Positions 6,774-15,123 of a stretch of 36,968 bases of DNA are shown here, one piece after another (within the stretch, counting starts at the first letter, position 1; every line of letters starts with the position of its first letter). Below the pieces are notes generated by a model that made no database searches, was not told the DNA's origin, and saw only the letters and a program-made list of their open reading frames with translations. A program made the translations under genes and the position numbers. The DNA is from Muribaculaceae bacterium (GTDB lineage Bacteria > Bacteroidota > Bacteroidia > Bacteroidales > Muribaculaceae), in NCBI GenBank assembly GCA_023664185.1, contig JAMPGA010000002.1:284422-321389 (forward strand), read 5' to 3'.

Positions 6774-7925
6774 TTAGACTTTCATTTCAAACTCGCGTAC
6801 AGCGATGAGAATCTCTTTGTCGGCCTCGGTGAGTTCAACGTGTCGTCGTGCCATCATGCGAGAGGCGGTGTCGAACATACGCATGATGTCTACTTCTTTC
6901 ATGCCTGCGGTAGACCCTTCCTGGAATGATGGGATAAATGTGCGCGGGAATCCGGCGCCATAGAAGTTTACGCCTACTCCCACCACCGTTGCAGTGTTGA
7001 ACATGGTGTTGATGCCGGCCTTCGAGTGGTCGCCCATGATAAGACCACAGAATTGCAGATTGGTCTTTTCGAAGCGACCTGTGGCATAGCTCCACAGGCG
7101 CACCTGGCCGTAGGTGTTCTTTAGGTTGGATGCTGTACAGCCTGCTCCCAGATTGCACCATTCGCCTATGACGGCGTTACCCAGGAAGCCGTCATGGGCC
7201 TTGTTGGAATATCCGGTCATCACCACATTGTTGAGCTCACCGCCAACCTTGCAGTAGGGTCCAAGCGTAGTGGCACCGTAGATCTTGCCGCCCATATTTA
7301 CCACCGAGTGCTCACACATGGCTATCGGTCCGCGCAGGCATGCACCCTCCATCACTTCGGCATCACGCCCGATGTAGACAGGGCCTTTTGTGACATTGAT
7401 GTTGGCACATTCGAGCTTTGCGCCGGGCTCGATGAAAAGGCGTGAAGGATCGCCCACCAGACGGCAGCTATCGCTAAGTGGCATGGATTCACGCCCTACT
7501 GTGAGCACCTCGAAATCGGCTAATATAGCGGCTTCGTTGAGCATGAACACGTCGGTTATGGAGTGGATGGAAAGGAGATTGCCTTCATAGGTTACGTTCT
7601 TTTCATCATAGGTTTTGTAAGCCAGCAATTCGCCATCGCCCGAAACGAGCATCTCATCGTCGGAGAGCGCCTCTATGGCCTTAATAAGCTGAGCGTCGGG
7701 GCAGACATGTCCGGCAATATAGACCGTATCATTGGTGATTAACGCCGGATATTTCTCTGAGAGATAGTCCTGTGTCTGAAATGACACCTTGGCACCGGTG
7801 GCTTTGACCCATTTCTCGGCTATGGTCATAGCGCCGAAGCGCACACACGCCACAGGGCGTGTGAATGTGAGAGGCAGCAGTGAGGCCCTCACCTTATCAT
7901 TGTCAAAAAGGATTATATTCTTCAT
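6774..7925 (-). CDS. GlmU-like sugar nucleotidyltransferase / acyltransferase
   Basis: This protein resembles the Bacteroidetes alternative GlmU family. The N-terminal part (MKNIILFDND, then LLPLTFTRPVACVRFGAMTIAEKW) is a divergent nucleotidyltransferase domain without the classical GxGTRM loop. The C-terminal part (about 165-325) is a left-handed beta-helix of hexapeptide repeats (GPVYIGRDAEV, GGKIYGATTLG, GNAVIGEWCNLGAGC). The probable role is acetylation of glucosamine-1-phosphate and UDP transfer to make UDP-GlcNAc for peptidoglycan and LPS. An upstream ATG at 7958 would add 11 residues, but it lies at the far edge of the -7 box, so the start at 7925 (383 residues) is preferred. It is the first gene of a two-gene operon with the aminotransferase. 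Confidence 0.83.
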   Translation of the reverse strand: MKNIILFDNDKVRASLLPLTFTRPVACVRFGAMTIAEKWVKATGAKVSFQTQDYLSEKYPALITNDTVYIAGHVCPDAQLIKAIEALSDDEMLVSGDGELLAYKTYDEKNVTYEGNLLSIHSITDVFMLNEAAILADFEVLTVGRESMPLSDSCRLVGDPSRLFIEPGAKLECANINVTKGPVYIGRDAEVMEGACLRGPIAMCEHSVVNMGGKIYGATTLGPYCKVGGELNNVVMTGYSNKAHDGFLGNAVIGEWCNLGAGCTASNLKNTYGQVRLWSYATGRFEKTNLQFCGLIMGDHSKAGINTMFNTATVVGVGVNFYGAGFPRTFIPSFQEGSTAGMKEVDIMRMFDTASRMMARRHVELTEADKEILIAVREFEMKV

Positions 7926-7947
7926 CGTGTTTTTTGTTGTATGTATG

Positions 7948-7955
7948 CAAAGATA
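7948..7955 (-). promoter_or_regulatory. -7 box for the GlmU-like/aminotransferase operon
   Basis: Read on the minus strand this is TATCTTTG followed by CATAC, matching TAnnTTTG. The predicted transcript starts near 7942, about 17 nt before the ATG at 7925. That placement argues against the longer reading frame starting at 7958. No clear -33 TTTG is seen. Confidence 0.6.
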
Positions 7956-8056
7956 CACAAAAACTTGATATTATCGTCACTAAAATATTTTTATCAGGAT
8001 TGAATGTGAAAAGTTCACTCTGAAAGTATTAAAAAAGATTAATAATTTTTAAACAC

Positions 8057-8088
8057 TTTGCTGTATTGACTGAAATGCTGTAAATTTG
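8057..8088 (+). promoter_or_regulatory. Orphan rightward promoter
   Basis: A -33 TTTG (8057-8060) and a -7 TAAATTTG (8081-8088) are separated by 20 nt, one of the best consensus matches in the window. Transcription would begin near 8094 and head into the repeat-bearing gap. No ORF and no clear terminator follow within about 200 nt, so its product is unknown. Confidence 0.55.
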
Positions 8089-8388
8089 TAATCGGAAAGA
8101 AAGCACCATAGTTGTACATCTCCTTTGCACAGAGTTAAGATTTTTTACGCATTAAATCAGTTTTTTGGACTAAGGACTTAAGGCAGCTACCTTGCCCGGC
8201 CGTCGAGATGATGTCTGGCGCGAAGTAAAAATGGTGTTGTGTAAGTATGATATAATCTCTACTATTTGGATGATATAGTTCCGAGTAACTATCGAATCGC
8301 AAAAATGCCTTATGGCTTTAGTCCGATGCCCCTTGCTGAAAGGTGCGCGGACATTTTTTTTGCGCCGAAGCGAGCGAGGTATAGACGC

Positions 8389-8580
8389 AACCTCGAAGAA
8401 GTTCTGCTCGAGAGTACGCACTCCGGGTGTGGGGCTCCCGTTAATCGACCTCTTCGAGGCCGTTTCGCATGGAATCATTCAGACTCCACACCAAGGTTCG
8501 GGGCTATAATTATTTTCACCTCTTCGAGGTTCTGCTTGGTGGCTATATATTCTGGGTGTGGGGTATTTGAGGTTCTGCTT
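8389..8580. repeat. Degenerate family A hairpin repeats
   Basis: A right arm CGACCTCTTCGAGGC (8446-8460) pairs imperfectly with ACCTCGAAGAAGTTC around 8389-8404, enclosing CTCCGGGTGTGGGGCTC. Further fragments (CACCTCTTCGAGGT at 8517-8530 and GGGTGTGGGG near 8554) show a second, more decayed copy. The match to the copies at 30-100 and 36799-36871 is clear for the arms. Confidence 0.6.
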
Positions 8581-8644
8581 TGCATACTTCGGGTGGGGGG
8601 GAGTGGCTGTGATGTTACTATTGATTTTCGACTTTACCGGTGGG

Positions 8645-8687
8645 GAAAAAAGCAACCCCGCTTCCCTTTGTGGGGGAGGCGGGGTTG
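8645..8687 (-). terminator. Intrinsic terminator of the tonB operon
   Basis: Read on the minus strand, CAACCCCGC pairs with GCGGGGTTG (8653-8661 and 8679-8687), with further inner pairs, and runs directly into GC plus six Ts (8645-8650 on the plus strand). It lies about 40 nt past the tonB stop codon. Confidence 0.8.
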
Positions 8688-8725
8688 GGATATCGGAGTT
8701 TATTCAACTGGGATTCTCAGTGTGA

Positions 8726-9580
8726 TCAGATGCCCTGAAGCTTGAATGATACGGGGAGTGTGTACCACACGTTCACAGCGTGGCCGTTCATCTTACCGGG
8801 TACAAACTTAGGCAGTGATTTCACCACGCGCACGGCTTCCTTGTCGAGGTCGGGATCCTTGCCGCGGATCACCTTGACTTCGCCGATTGAGCCGGTCTTG
8901 GTGACTACGAACTGGACTACTACACGACCCTGGATGTTGTTTTCGGCGGCCATGGGAGGATATTTGATGTGCTCGCCGAGCCATTTGAGCAGGGCGGCGT
9001 CACCACCGGGGAACTGAGGCTTCTGTTCAACGACGTCGAATACGCGGTTATCGTCGACGGGTTCGGGTTTCTTCTCCTCTACGATCACCTCTTCTTTGTG
9101 CTCGCGAACCACGTTGAGGTCGTCGGTACCCTTGTCAAAGTCGGTAGTACCCACGGCTGTGTCGGTTTCCTTGAGTTCGTCCTGGCTCTTGATCTCCTCG
9201 ACTACTTCTTCGTCGCGGGTGATCTGGAGCTCGGTTGCTTTCACAGTGTTGAGGATCTCTTCGGGGAGAGCTTCGGGCTGCTGCTCTTCCACGCGCTGCA
9301 TTTCTTCCTCTTCTTCCTGCTCTTCCTGTTCGTCGGCTGAGTAGTCGATGATGGTCTGCTCGATCTGATCCTCGGGACGAGCCTCAGAGGCTGTGAGGAC
9401 TGTGTTGGCGAGCAGTCCAAGGAGGGCAACGATGACGAGGACGATGATGATAACGAGCATGGCGCGGTTGTGGCGCTTGGCCGATTCCTTGCGGAGCTGA
9501 TATGCACCGAAGTCCTTGTTTTTGCCTTCGAATATAAGGTCAATCCATTCTGATGATGAAAGATCTACATCTTTTGCCAT
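8726..9580 (-). CDS. tonB: TonB-type energy transducer
   Basis: This 284-residue inner-membrane-anchored protein has a cytoplasmic N-terminus of about 40 residues and a single membrane span near 41-60. A long acidic spacer (about 75-185, rich in Glu) replaces the usual Pro-Lys spacer. The C-terminal TonB domain (about 190-284) contains PQFPGGDAALLKWL, IQGRVVVQFVV and VWYTLPVSFKLQ. It would carry ion-motive force from ExbB/ExbD to TonB-dependent receptors of the SusC type. The gene is last in the exbB-exbD-exbD-tonB operon, 46 nt after the second exbD, and is followed by a strong terminator. Bacteroidales normally have several TonB paralogues, so its receptor set cannot be inferred. Confidence 0.9.
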   Translation of the reverse strand: MAKDVDLSSSEWIDLIFEGKNKDFGAYQLRKESAKRHNRAMLVIIIVLVIVALLGLLANTVLTASEARPEDQIEQTIIDYSADEQEEQEEEEEMQRVEEQQPEALPEEILNTVKATELQITRDEEVVEEIKSQDELKETDTAVGTTDFDKGTDDLNVVREHKEEVIVEEKKPEPVDDNRVFDVVEQKPQFPGGDAALLKWLGEHIKYPPMAAENNIQGRVVVQFVVTKTGSIGEVKVIRGKDPDLDKEAVRVVKSLPKFVPGKMNGHAVNVWYTLPVSFKLQGI

Positions 9581-9626
9581 ATGTCATTTGAGATTTTTCA
9601 GGTTAGTATATATCTTCATCTTCAGA

Positions 9627-10373
9627 TTACTTCTTGGGATTCTTCTTGAGGTAGTCGATGATGAGCGCGGAGTCGACCTGATTGATGTTGTCAATCTGAT
9701 AACGCGATATCTGGTTGATCTGCATTTCGTCGAGAGCGCTGATCAGGCTTTCCCATGAAGCTTCAGGAGCTGCCTTGATAATGACCACGGGACGGGTGAG
9801 GGTGGAGTCGTTGCGGATCTCCTTAGCGCGGGCCTGGTAGATTGAGTCGTTGATCTCCTTGTTGGGAGAGAACTCCTTGTTGCGCCAGCGTGCCTTCTCC
9901 TTGTCGATTTTCTCGAGCACGAGTTTGTTGCGGTCATGTAGGATCTTGCGGATGCCTTGCTGGAGTTTTCCGTCGTTGCCCACGAAGTATTCAGCTTTGA
10001 GCTTGTTGTTGTCGATGAGGCCATCGCCGTTGGCGTCGGCCACTTCAGGCATACCTTCGTAGTAGTAGACGGTGTTCATGGGACGACCGTTTTCGTCGTT
10101 CTTGACGTCTCCGTTGGCATTACGTTCGGTAGTAAGGATGAGGGTGATAGCTTCAGATTCCTTGGCTTTGTTCATCTGGTTCTGCTCTACCTTCTCGTTG
10201 GAGGGGAGTGAGATGGTGAGAGTCTGCGACTTAATCATTGTGGTACAAAGCATGAAGAATGTAATCAGAAGCATGTTCATATCCACCATGGGCGTGAAGT
10301 CCACATGGATCTGCATCTTCTTCTGGGCGCCTTTTTTCTTTTTGCCGCCGTCTGATTGTTCTATTTGTGCCAT
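9627..10373 (-). CDS. exbD: ExbD/TolR family protein (second copy)
   Basis: The 248-residue protein has the ExbD arrangement. A basic N-terminus (GGKKKKGAQKKM) precedes one membrane span (about 32-48), which begins with the conserved FTPMVDMNMLLITFFML. D31 corresponds to the ion-conducting aspartate of ExbD. The rest is periplasmic. At 248 residues it is much longer than E. coli ExbD (141), with a charged periplasmic extension that includes NGDGLIDNNKL and a C-terminal domain ending DSALIIDYLKKNPKK. It starts 5 nt after the upstream exbD and the two are surely co-expressed. The two copies are divergent, so they are probably two distinct subunits rather than a recent duplication. Confidence 0.9.
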   Translation of the reverse strand: MAQIEQSDGGKKKKGAQKKMQIHVDFTPMVDMNMLLITFFMLCTTMIKSQTLTISLPSNEKVEQNQMNKAKESEAITLILTTERNANGDVKNDENGRPMNTVYYYEGMPEVADANGDGLIDNNKLKAEYFVGNDGKLQQGIRKILHDRNKLVLEKIDKEKARWRNKEFSPNKEINDSIYQARAKEIRNDSTLTRPVVIIKAAPEASWESLISALDEMQINQISRYQIDNINQVDSALIIDYLKKNPKK

Positions 10374-10378
10374 AGTGA

Positions 10379-11095
10379 TTATTCCTGTTCAGATTTTAAA
10401 GCCGTCATGATGCTGAATCGGTTCATCTTCAGAGTCTGGAGGTTGTCGAGGACATCGTGCACGGTGGTGTATGGGGTGTCTTTGTCAGCCTTAACAGCGA
10501 TACCTTCGCCTTTTTTCATGGCTTTCTGAAGGTTGTCGTTGCCAGAGTTGTAGATGGCGCGCATCCAGATCTGGAATTCGTTGAGACGGTCCATGTCCTT
10601 GTTGTCGTTGATGGGTATACCAACGCCCTTCTGGGTCATATCAGAGATGAATTTGTCCTGTTCGGTCTGAGACATGGATAGGAACTGGGGGAGTACCTGG
10701 AAGGGGACTCCGAACATATTGATTTTTGAGAAAGCCTCGCGCTGTGCCACAGTGAGCTGCACCGGATTGCTGGGGTGCTGCTTGTTGTAGAGCGTTACTG
10801 CTTCATCGAGGATAGTCTTGCGGAGTGCTTCTGAGCCCCAGGTGTCTTTGGTGGCTGCGTCGGCATCGCCGGCTATGGAGATGAAAACTTTCCCTTCGGG
10901 GCTTACGAGCACCTGAGCCAGGTTGGCGGTGGGCACTTTCTGCTCCGACACAGAAGAGGGGGTCATAACGGTGACCGGCTCCTTCTGCAGGAAGGTTGAC
11001 GTCAACATGAAGAAAGTAAGCAAGAGCACAGTCACGTCGCTCATCGCGGTCATGTCGATGAGGGTGCTTTTTCTCTTAATTTTTACTTTTCCCAT
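10379..11095 (-). CDS. exbD: ExbD/TolR family protein (first copy)
   Basis: This 238-residue protein has an N-terminal cytoplasmic segment KVKIKRKSTLID and a membrane helix with the signature MTAMSDVTVLLLTFFML. D20 is the expected ion-pathway aspartate. A long periplasmic part follows (about 40-238), which is larger than in proteobacterial ExbD. It lies 79 nt downstream of exbB and 5 nt upstream of the other exbD. The pairing of two extended ExbD proteins with one ExbB and one TonB is typical of Bacteroidales. The stoichiometry of the resulting motor is unknown. Confidence 0.9.
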   Translation of the reverse strand: MGKVKIKRKSTLIDMTAMSDVTVLLLTFFMLTSTFLQKEPVTVMTPSSVSEQKVPTANLAQVLVSPEGKVFISIAGDADAATKDTWGSEALRKTILDEAVTLYNKQHPSNPVQLTVAQREAFSKINMFGVPFQVLPQFLSMSQTEQDKFISDMTQKGVGIPINDNKDMDRLNEFQIWMRAIYNSGNDNLQKAMKKGEGIAVKADKDTPYTTVHDVLDNLQTLKMNRFSIMTALKSEQE

Positions 11096-11174
11096 ATTAC
11101 GTTATCGGTTATTGAGATGAAGGTGTTTGATAGATGTTACCTTGCTGTCTGATTGAAAGATATGTAACAGGGAA

Positions 11175-12002
11175 TTAGTGGGTGGCTGCGAATGTCTGTA
11201 CGATGCTGTAGCCGACTTCGTCGATAGCGTAGGTGAGGTTGTCGATCTTGTTGGTGTAGAAGTTGTAAGAGATTACAGCGAATGCACCGGTGGCGATACC
11301 GAAGGCGGTGTTGATAAGGGCCTCAGAGATACCGGTTGAGAGCTCGGTTGAGTCAGGAGCACCAGAAGCAGCAAGAGCCTGGAATGACTTGATCATACCG
11401 ATCACAGTACCGAGAAGACCGACGAGAGTACCGAGGGTTGTGAGGGTAGCCACGATGGGGAGGTTCTGCTGGAGGGCGGGCATCTGGAGTGCGGTGGCCT
11501 CTTCTACAGACTTCTGGAGGTTGGCTATCTTCTGCTCTTTGCTCAGGACAGTGTTCTTGTCCATTTCCTCGTATGAGTTGAGAGCTGAGTTAACGACGTC
11601 GGCAACTACACCTTTCTGCTTAGCGCAGAGAGCCTTGGCAGCGGCGATGTTGTTTGATGCGAGGTTCTTCTTCACTTCGGCTACAAACTTCTCGATTGAG
11701 CCTTTGCCTTTTGCTGACGAGAGGGCGATCCAACGCTCTACTGAAAGCACGATAACGGTGAGGAAGAGGGTCTGGAGGATAGGCACGATGAATCCGCCTT
11801 TGTAGATGGTGCCCCAGAGGTCTACGGGGTGACCTTCCTCAAAGTGTGATTCGTGACCGAACCAGAAGATGAACAGGCAGACTGCCACTACGAGGCAGGC
11901 GAGGATCACCAGGAAGGCATTCTTGATTCCGGCAACTTTGTTACCTTGGGGTTTTTGCGACTGTGCTGCTCGTGCGGGAGCGGCGGTAGGCTTTTGTTCC
12001 AT
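11175..12002 (-). CDS. exbB: ExbB/TolQ/MotA-family proton channel protein
   Basis: The 275-residue inner-membrane protein has four predicted membrane spans (about 28-48, 70-88, 183-205 and 226-248). A cytoplasmic loop sits between spans 2 and 3, containing LCAKQKGVVADVVNSALNS. The family signature in span 3 is TLGTLVGLLGTVIGMIKSF, followed by STGISEALINTAFGIATG before span 4. ExbB forms the pentameric channel around ExbD and converts ion flow to work on TonB. The extra first membrane span and the Ala/Gln/Pro-rich N-terminal tail (1-22) are common in Bacteroidetes ExbB. It is the first gene of the operon, behind a strong promoter and a leader of about 220 nt. Confidence 0.93.
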   Translation of the reverse strand: MEQKPTAAPARAAQSQKPQGNKVAGIKNAFLVILACLVVAVCLFIFWFGHESHFEEGHPVDLWGTIYKGGFIVPILQTLFLTVIVLSVERWIALSSAKGKGSIEKFVAEVKKNLASNNIAAAKALCAKQKGVVADVVNSALNSYEEMDKNTVLSKEQKIANLQKSVEEATALQMPALQQNLPIVATLTTLGTLVGLLGTVIGMIKSFQALAASGAPDSTELSTGISEALINTAFGIATGAFAVISYNFYTNKIDNLTYAIDEVGYSIVQTFAATH

Positions 12003-12222
12003 AATTAGAGGTTAGTGTTGATGTTTTTTTGGGTTTATTTTGAATTTGAATGTTTTAGATGATTCAAACTGTTTGGCTGGTCATGTAAAAGTCAAGGCGT
12101 CAATCCCCTTCCTGTGTGGGTGGGGCATACCTGAGCGCAACGGTCGCGGAATGCTTGATTGATGATTTTAGCAGTTACATGGTATCGATTTCAAAGGACT
12201 CTTTTCAGAGTGGTTTTTAAAC
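12003..12222 (-). promoter_or_regulatory. Long 5' leader of the exbB operon
   Basis: From the predicted start near 12222 the exbB leader runs about 220 nt. Near its 5' end is a small hairpin (ACTCT/AGAGT, 12198-12211), and the rest shows a GC-rich patch around 12095-12160 in an otherwise AT-rich leader. No known riboswitch is recognised and no ORF was found in it. Confidence 0.45.
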
Positions 12223-12228
12223 GATATG

Positions 12229-12260
12229 CAAATTTATAAGGAAATTTTCGTGTGTGCAAA
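12229..12260 (-). promoter_or_regulatory. Promoter of the exbB operon
   Basis: On the minus strand a -33 TTTG (12257-12260) is separated by 20 nt from a -7 TAAATTTG (12229-12236). This is a full match to the Bacteroidetes consensus. It is divergent from the nqr promoter, which lies about 130 bp to the right. Confidence 0.75.
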
Positions 12261-12386
12261 CGTTTGGCATTATTTTTTTTGTGTTTCTCAGCCATTTTTC
12301 CATCATCAGGGGGGCGATTGTGTTTTTTTGAGGTGCAATGATGTATTTTTTATTAAAGAGTATTAATATGATTAAAGAAATTTGAT

Positions 12387-12394
12387 TACTTTTG
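12387..12394 (+). promoter_or_regulatory. -7 box of the nqr operon
   Basis: TACTTTTG matches TAnnTTTG and is followed by CGAG. The -33 region is AT-rich without a clear TTTG. The transcript would start near 12400 and have a leader of about 113 nt containing a GC-rich patch (GCCGGCCGG near 12421). Confidence 0.55.
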
Positions 12395-12512
12395 CGAGAT
12401 TAATGCGTGTATGTCTCCATGCCGGCCGGTGGGCTGGGGGAGGCGCTCTCTCTGATGCACTCCGATATGTCTCTAAGGTAAAAACAGTAATCAAAATACA
12501 ATATCCCGTCTA

Positions 12513-13853
12513 ATGAGAAGGACCGTTAACCTTACAAAGGGTCTGAACCTCGACCTGCGGGGCGGTTTGACAAACACACAGGTCCAGGCCACCGTGGAGC
12601 CCGGGCGTGTGGCTGTGATGCCTGCCGATTTTCCAGGTTTTCTCCCCCGGCTCGATGTGGCCGAGTGCGACTCAGTGTGTGTGGGCTCGCCGCTCATGCA
12701 CCATAAGTCTGACCCCGATCTCAAGATTGTCTCCCCGCTGGGAGGCGTAGTGGAAAGCATTGTCCGCGGCCCGCGCCGGCGCATAGAGCGTGTGGTGATA
12801 AAGGCTACGGCTGATGCAGCGAAACCGCTGATGTTCAGTGCTACCGGCTCCGGCCGAGACGCTCTCCTGGCCGCTCTGAAGGGGTCGGGGCTCTTTGCTC
12901 TGCTGCGTCAGCGCCCCTACGATATTGTGCCCGATGCTTCGGTGGCTCCGCGCGATATCTTCGTCACAGCCATGGACACTGCGCCGCTGGCTCTGAATCT
13001 TGATGTGATGGTAGAGGGGCGTGAGGCCCAGCTGCAGGCAGGTGTCGATGCCCTGCGTCGGCTCACCGATGGCAATATATATATAGGTGTTGCCAAGGGG
13101 TCGGGGCTGTCCGATCTGAAGGGAGCCGAGATGGTGGAGTTTCCCATGCTTCACCCAGCCGGAAACGCCGGTGTCCAGGCTGCCAACATAGCCCCGGTGA
13201 ACAAGGGTGAGGTGATATGGACACTCGACATCGTCACCCTGGCCAGGATAGGAGCCCTTGTGCTGACAGGTACTCTCGACACCGAGGCCATCGTGGCCAT
13301 CACGGGAGCCGAGGTGACAGAGCCAAGGGTGGTGAAGACCGTGGTGGGCACCCCGATTGAGGAGCTTGTGAAAGGCAATGTGACCGACGATGGTGTGCAC
13401 CACCGCTTTATATCGGGCAATGTGCTCACGGGCATTCCCGAAGGCAAGGATGGCTATCTGCACTATCCCTGGCGCCAGGTGACGGTGATACCCGAGGGTG
13501 ACGACCGCGACGAGTTTATGGGCTGGGCATCGCTGAGCCCCTCGAAGATGAGTGTGAGCCGCTCGTTTCTGGGACGGTTCTTCGGCGGTAAATTCAATCC
13601 TGATGCCCGTCTCAACGGCGGACGCCGAGCCATGATAATGTCGCAGGTCTACGACCGCTATTTCCCCATGGATATCTTGCCCGAGCAGTTGGTAAAAGCC
13701 ATAATGGCCCGCGACATCGACCGCATGGAGGCTCTGGGAGTCTACGAGGTGGCACCCGAGGATTTTGCCCTTGCTGAGTATGCCGATCCTTCGAAGATCG
13801 AGCTGCAGAAGGTGGTGCGCGAAGGCCTCGAATGGCTCAGAAGCGAAGTGTAA
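12513..13853 (+). CDS. nqrA: Na+-translocating NADH:quinone reductase subunit A
   Basis: NqrA is the peripheral cytoplasmic subunit linked to quinone binding in the sodium-pumping NADH dehydrogenase. The product is 446 residues, the standard length. It shows the typical N-terminal KGLNLDLRGG, the lipoyl-like KIVSPLGGVVESIVRGPRRR, and the middle segment DRD-like FHPAGNAG equivalent (MLHPAGNAGVQAANIAPVN). The C-terminal part has MIMSQVYDRYFPMDILPEQLVKAI. It is first of six nqr genes in the canonical ABCDEF order, and nqrB follows after 32 nt. The start at 12513 follows an AT-rich leader without a Shine-Dalgarno sequence, as expected for the phylum. Confidence 0.96.
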   Translation: MRRTVNLTKGLNLDLRGGLTNTQVQATVEPGRVAVMPADFPGFLPRLDVAECDSVCVGSPLMHHKSDPDLKIVSPLGGVVESIVRGPRRRIERVVIKATADAAKPLMFSATGSGRDALLAALKGSGLFALLRQRPYDIVPDASVAPRDIFVTAMDTAPLALNLDVMVEGREAQLQAGVDALRRLTDGNIYIGVAKGSGLSDLKGAEMVEFPMLHPAGNAGVQAANIAPVNKGEVIWTLDIVTLARIGALVLTGTLDTEAIVAITGAEVTEPRVVKTVVGTPIEELVKGNVTDDGVHHRFISGNVLTGIPEGKDGYLHYPWRQVTVIPEGDDRDEFMGWASLSPSKMSVSRSFLGRFFGGKFNPDARLNGGRRAMIMSQVYDRYFPMDILPEQLVKAIMARDIDRMEALGVYEVAPEDFALAEYADPSKIELQKVVREGLEWLRSEV

Positions 13854-13885
13854 CCCCCCACCATATCACACTATCCCCACACAGA

Positions 13886-15103
13886 ATGAAAGCATTAAGA
13901 AATTATCTCAACAAAATAAAGCCCGCCTTCGAGCCCGGTGGAAAGCTGCAGAGCCTCCACAGTGTCTACGACGGGTTTGAGACCTTCCTGTTCACCCCCA
14001 ACACTACATCGGGGGCTGGAAGTGTCAATGTCCACGACAGTCTCGACGCCAAGCGCATCATGATCATCGTGGTGCTCTCGCTGCTGCCGTGTCTGCTCTT
14101 TGGCATGTATAACACCGGCTATCAGAACTGGCTGGCCGCCGGAGCCACCGACTTTCCCTTCTGGCAGCTCATGGCCTACGGCTTCCTGGCCGTGTTGCCA
14201 CGCATCGTGGTGACCTATTTCGTGGGTCTGGGCATAGAGTTTGCCTTTGCCCAGTGGCGCCACGAGGAGATCCAGGAGGGCTTCCTGGTTACAGGTATTC
14301 TCATCCCCCTCATCTGCCCGGTAGAGACTCCGCTGTGGATGCTGGCCGTGGCCACGGCCTTTGCCGTAATCTTTGCCAAGGAGGTGTTTGGCGGCACGGG
14401 CTACAATGTGTTCAACATAGCTCTGGTGACACGCGCCTTCCTCTTTTTTGCCTACCCCGCCCAAATGAGCGGTGACAAAGTGTTTGTGGCTTCGAGCAAG
14501 ATACTCGGTCTGGGCCACGACCTGCCCGACTCCTTTACTGGGGCCACCCCGCTGGGGCAGATAGCATCGTTTACCGGCGACAATCTCACTCTGGTGGGTC
14601 TGAACGACGATCCTATCTCCACCTGGGACGCCTTCCTGGGCCTCATCCCCGGCTCGTTTGGCGAGACTTCGACCCTGTGTGTGCTCATCGGCGCCTGCAT
14701 CCTTCTGGCCACCGGCATGGCATCATGGCGAGTGATGCTCAGCGTGGTGCTGGGCGGACTGTTCACTGGCTGGGTGGCCAACGTGTTTCAGACACCCACC
14801 TATCCGGCCTCGTTCCTGCCGGCGGTTGACCAGCTCCTCTTCGGCGGCTTTGCTTTTGCAGCCGTCTTCATGGCCACCGACCCCGTCACCGCAGCCCGCA
14901 CGGGTGCCGGAAAGTATGTCTACGGCTTCCTGGTGGGAGTGGTGGCAGTGCTGATCCGCACCTACAACAACGGCTACCCCGAGGGCGCCATGCTGGCAGT
15001 GCTTCTGGGCAACGCCCTGGCACCGCTGATAGACTATTGCGTGGTTCAGTTCAACATATCGCGCCGTCAGCGCAGGCTCCAGGCCTCGCGCCGTCAGGCT
15101 TAA
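13886..15103 (+). CDS. nqrB: Na+-NQR subunit B
   Basis: NqrB is a large integral membrane subunit carrying a covalent FMN and the riboflavin/sodium pathway. The reading frame is open from 13832, but an upstream start would overlap nqrA and add a non-homologous tail. The ATG at 13886 gives the family N-terminus MKALRNYLNKIKPAFEPGGK and a 405-residue protein. About ten membrane spans follow. The flavinylation motif SFTGAT places FMN on T221. Other landmarks are VFGGTGYNVFNIALV and FMATDPVTAARTGAGKYVYG. A flavin transferase (ApbE) is needed in trans and is not in this window. Confidence 0.96.
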   Translation: MKALRNYLNKIKPAFEPGGKLQSLHSVYDGFETFLFTPNTTSGAGSVNVHDSLDAKRIMIIVVLSLLPCLLFGMYNTGYQNWLAAGATDFPFWQLMAYGFLAVLPRIVVTYFVGLGIEFAFAQWRHEEIQEGFLVTGILIPLICPVETPLWMLAVATAFAVIFAKEVFGGTGYNVFNIALVTRAFLFFAYPAQMSGDKVFVASSKILGLGHDLPDSFTGATPLGQIASFTGDNLTLVGLNDDPISTWDAFLGLIPGSFGETSTLCVLIGACILLATGMASWRVMLSVVLGGLFTGWVANVFQTPTYPASFLPAVDQLLFGGFAFAAVFMATDPVTAARTGAGKYVYGFLVGVVAVLIRTYNNGYPEGAMLAVLLGNALAPLIDYCVVQFNISRRQRRLQASRRQA

Positions 15104-15123
15104 CCTCACAGACCATCAGAGAT

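Larger units (their letters stand above)
7959..8640. other. Long non-coding gap with repeats and an orphan promoter
   Basis: This stretch lies between the divergently oriented start of the GlmU-like operon and the tail of the tonB operon. No ORF in it looks like a gene. It contains an AT-rich first part (7959-8170) with a strong rightward promoter (8057-8088), and a repeat-rich second part (about 8389-8580) with family A pieces. The only long frame here runs from 8266 through the repeats and the tonB terminator into the end of tonB, so it is judged spurious. Confidence 0.7.

Noticed and set aside
7926..7958. Upstream start for the GlmU-like protein
   Set aside because: The ATG at 7958 lies upstream of the -7 box and of the predicted transcript start, and the extra 11 residues do not look like the family.
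8266..8745. 159-codon plus-strand ORF between the GlmU-like gene and tonB
   Set aside because: It runs through family A repeats, the tonB terminator and the 3' end of tonB, and its translation has no recognisable domain and odd composition.
13832..13885. Upstream start for nqrB
   Set aside because: It would overlap nqrA and add a tail unlike the family; the ATG at 13886 gives the conserved N-terminus.
15037..15123. Upstream start for nqrC
   Set aside because: It lies inside nqrB; the ATG at 15124 places the membrane anchor at the N-terminus as in the family.
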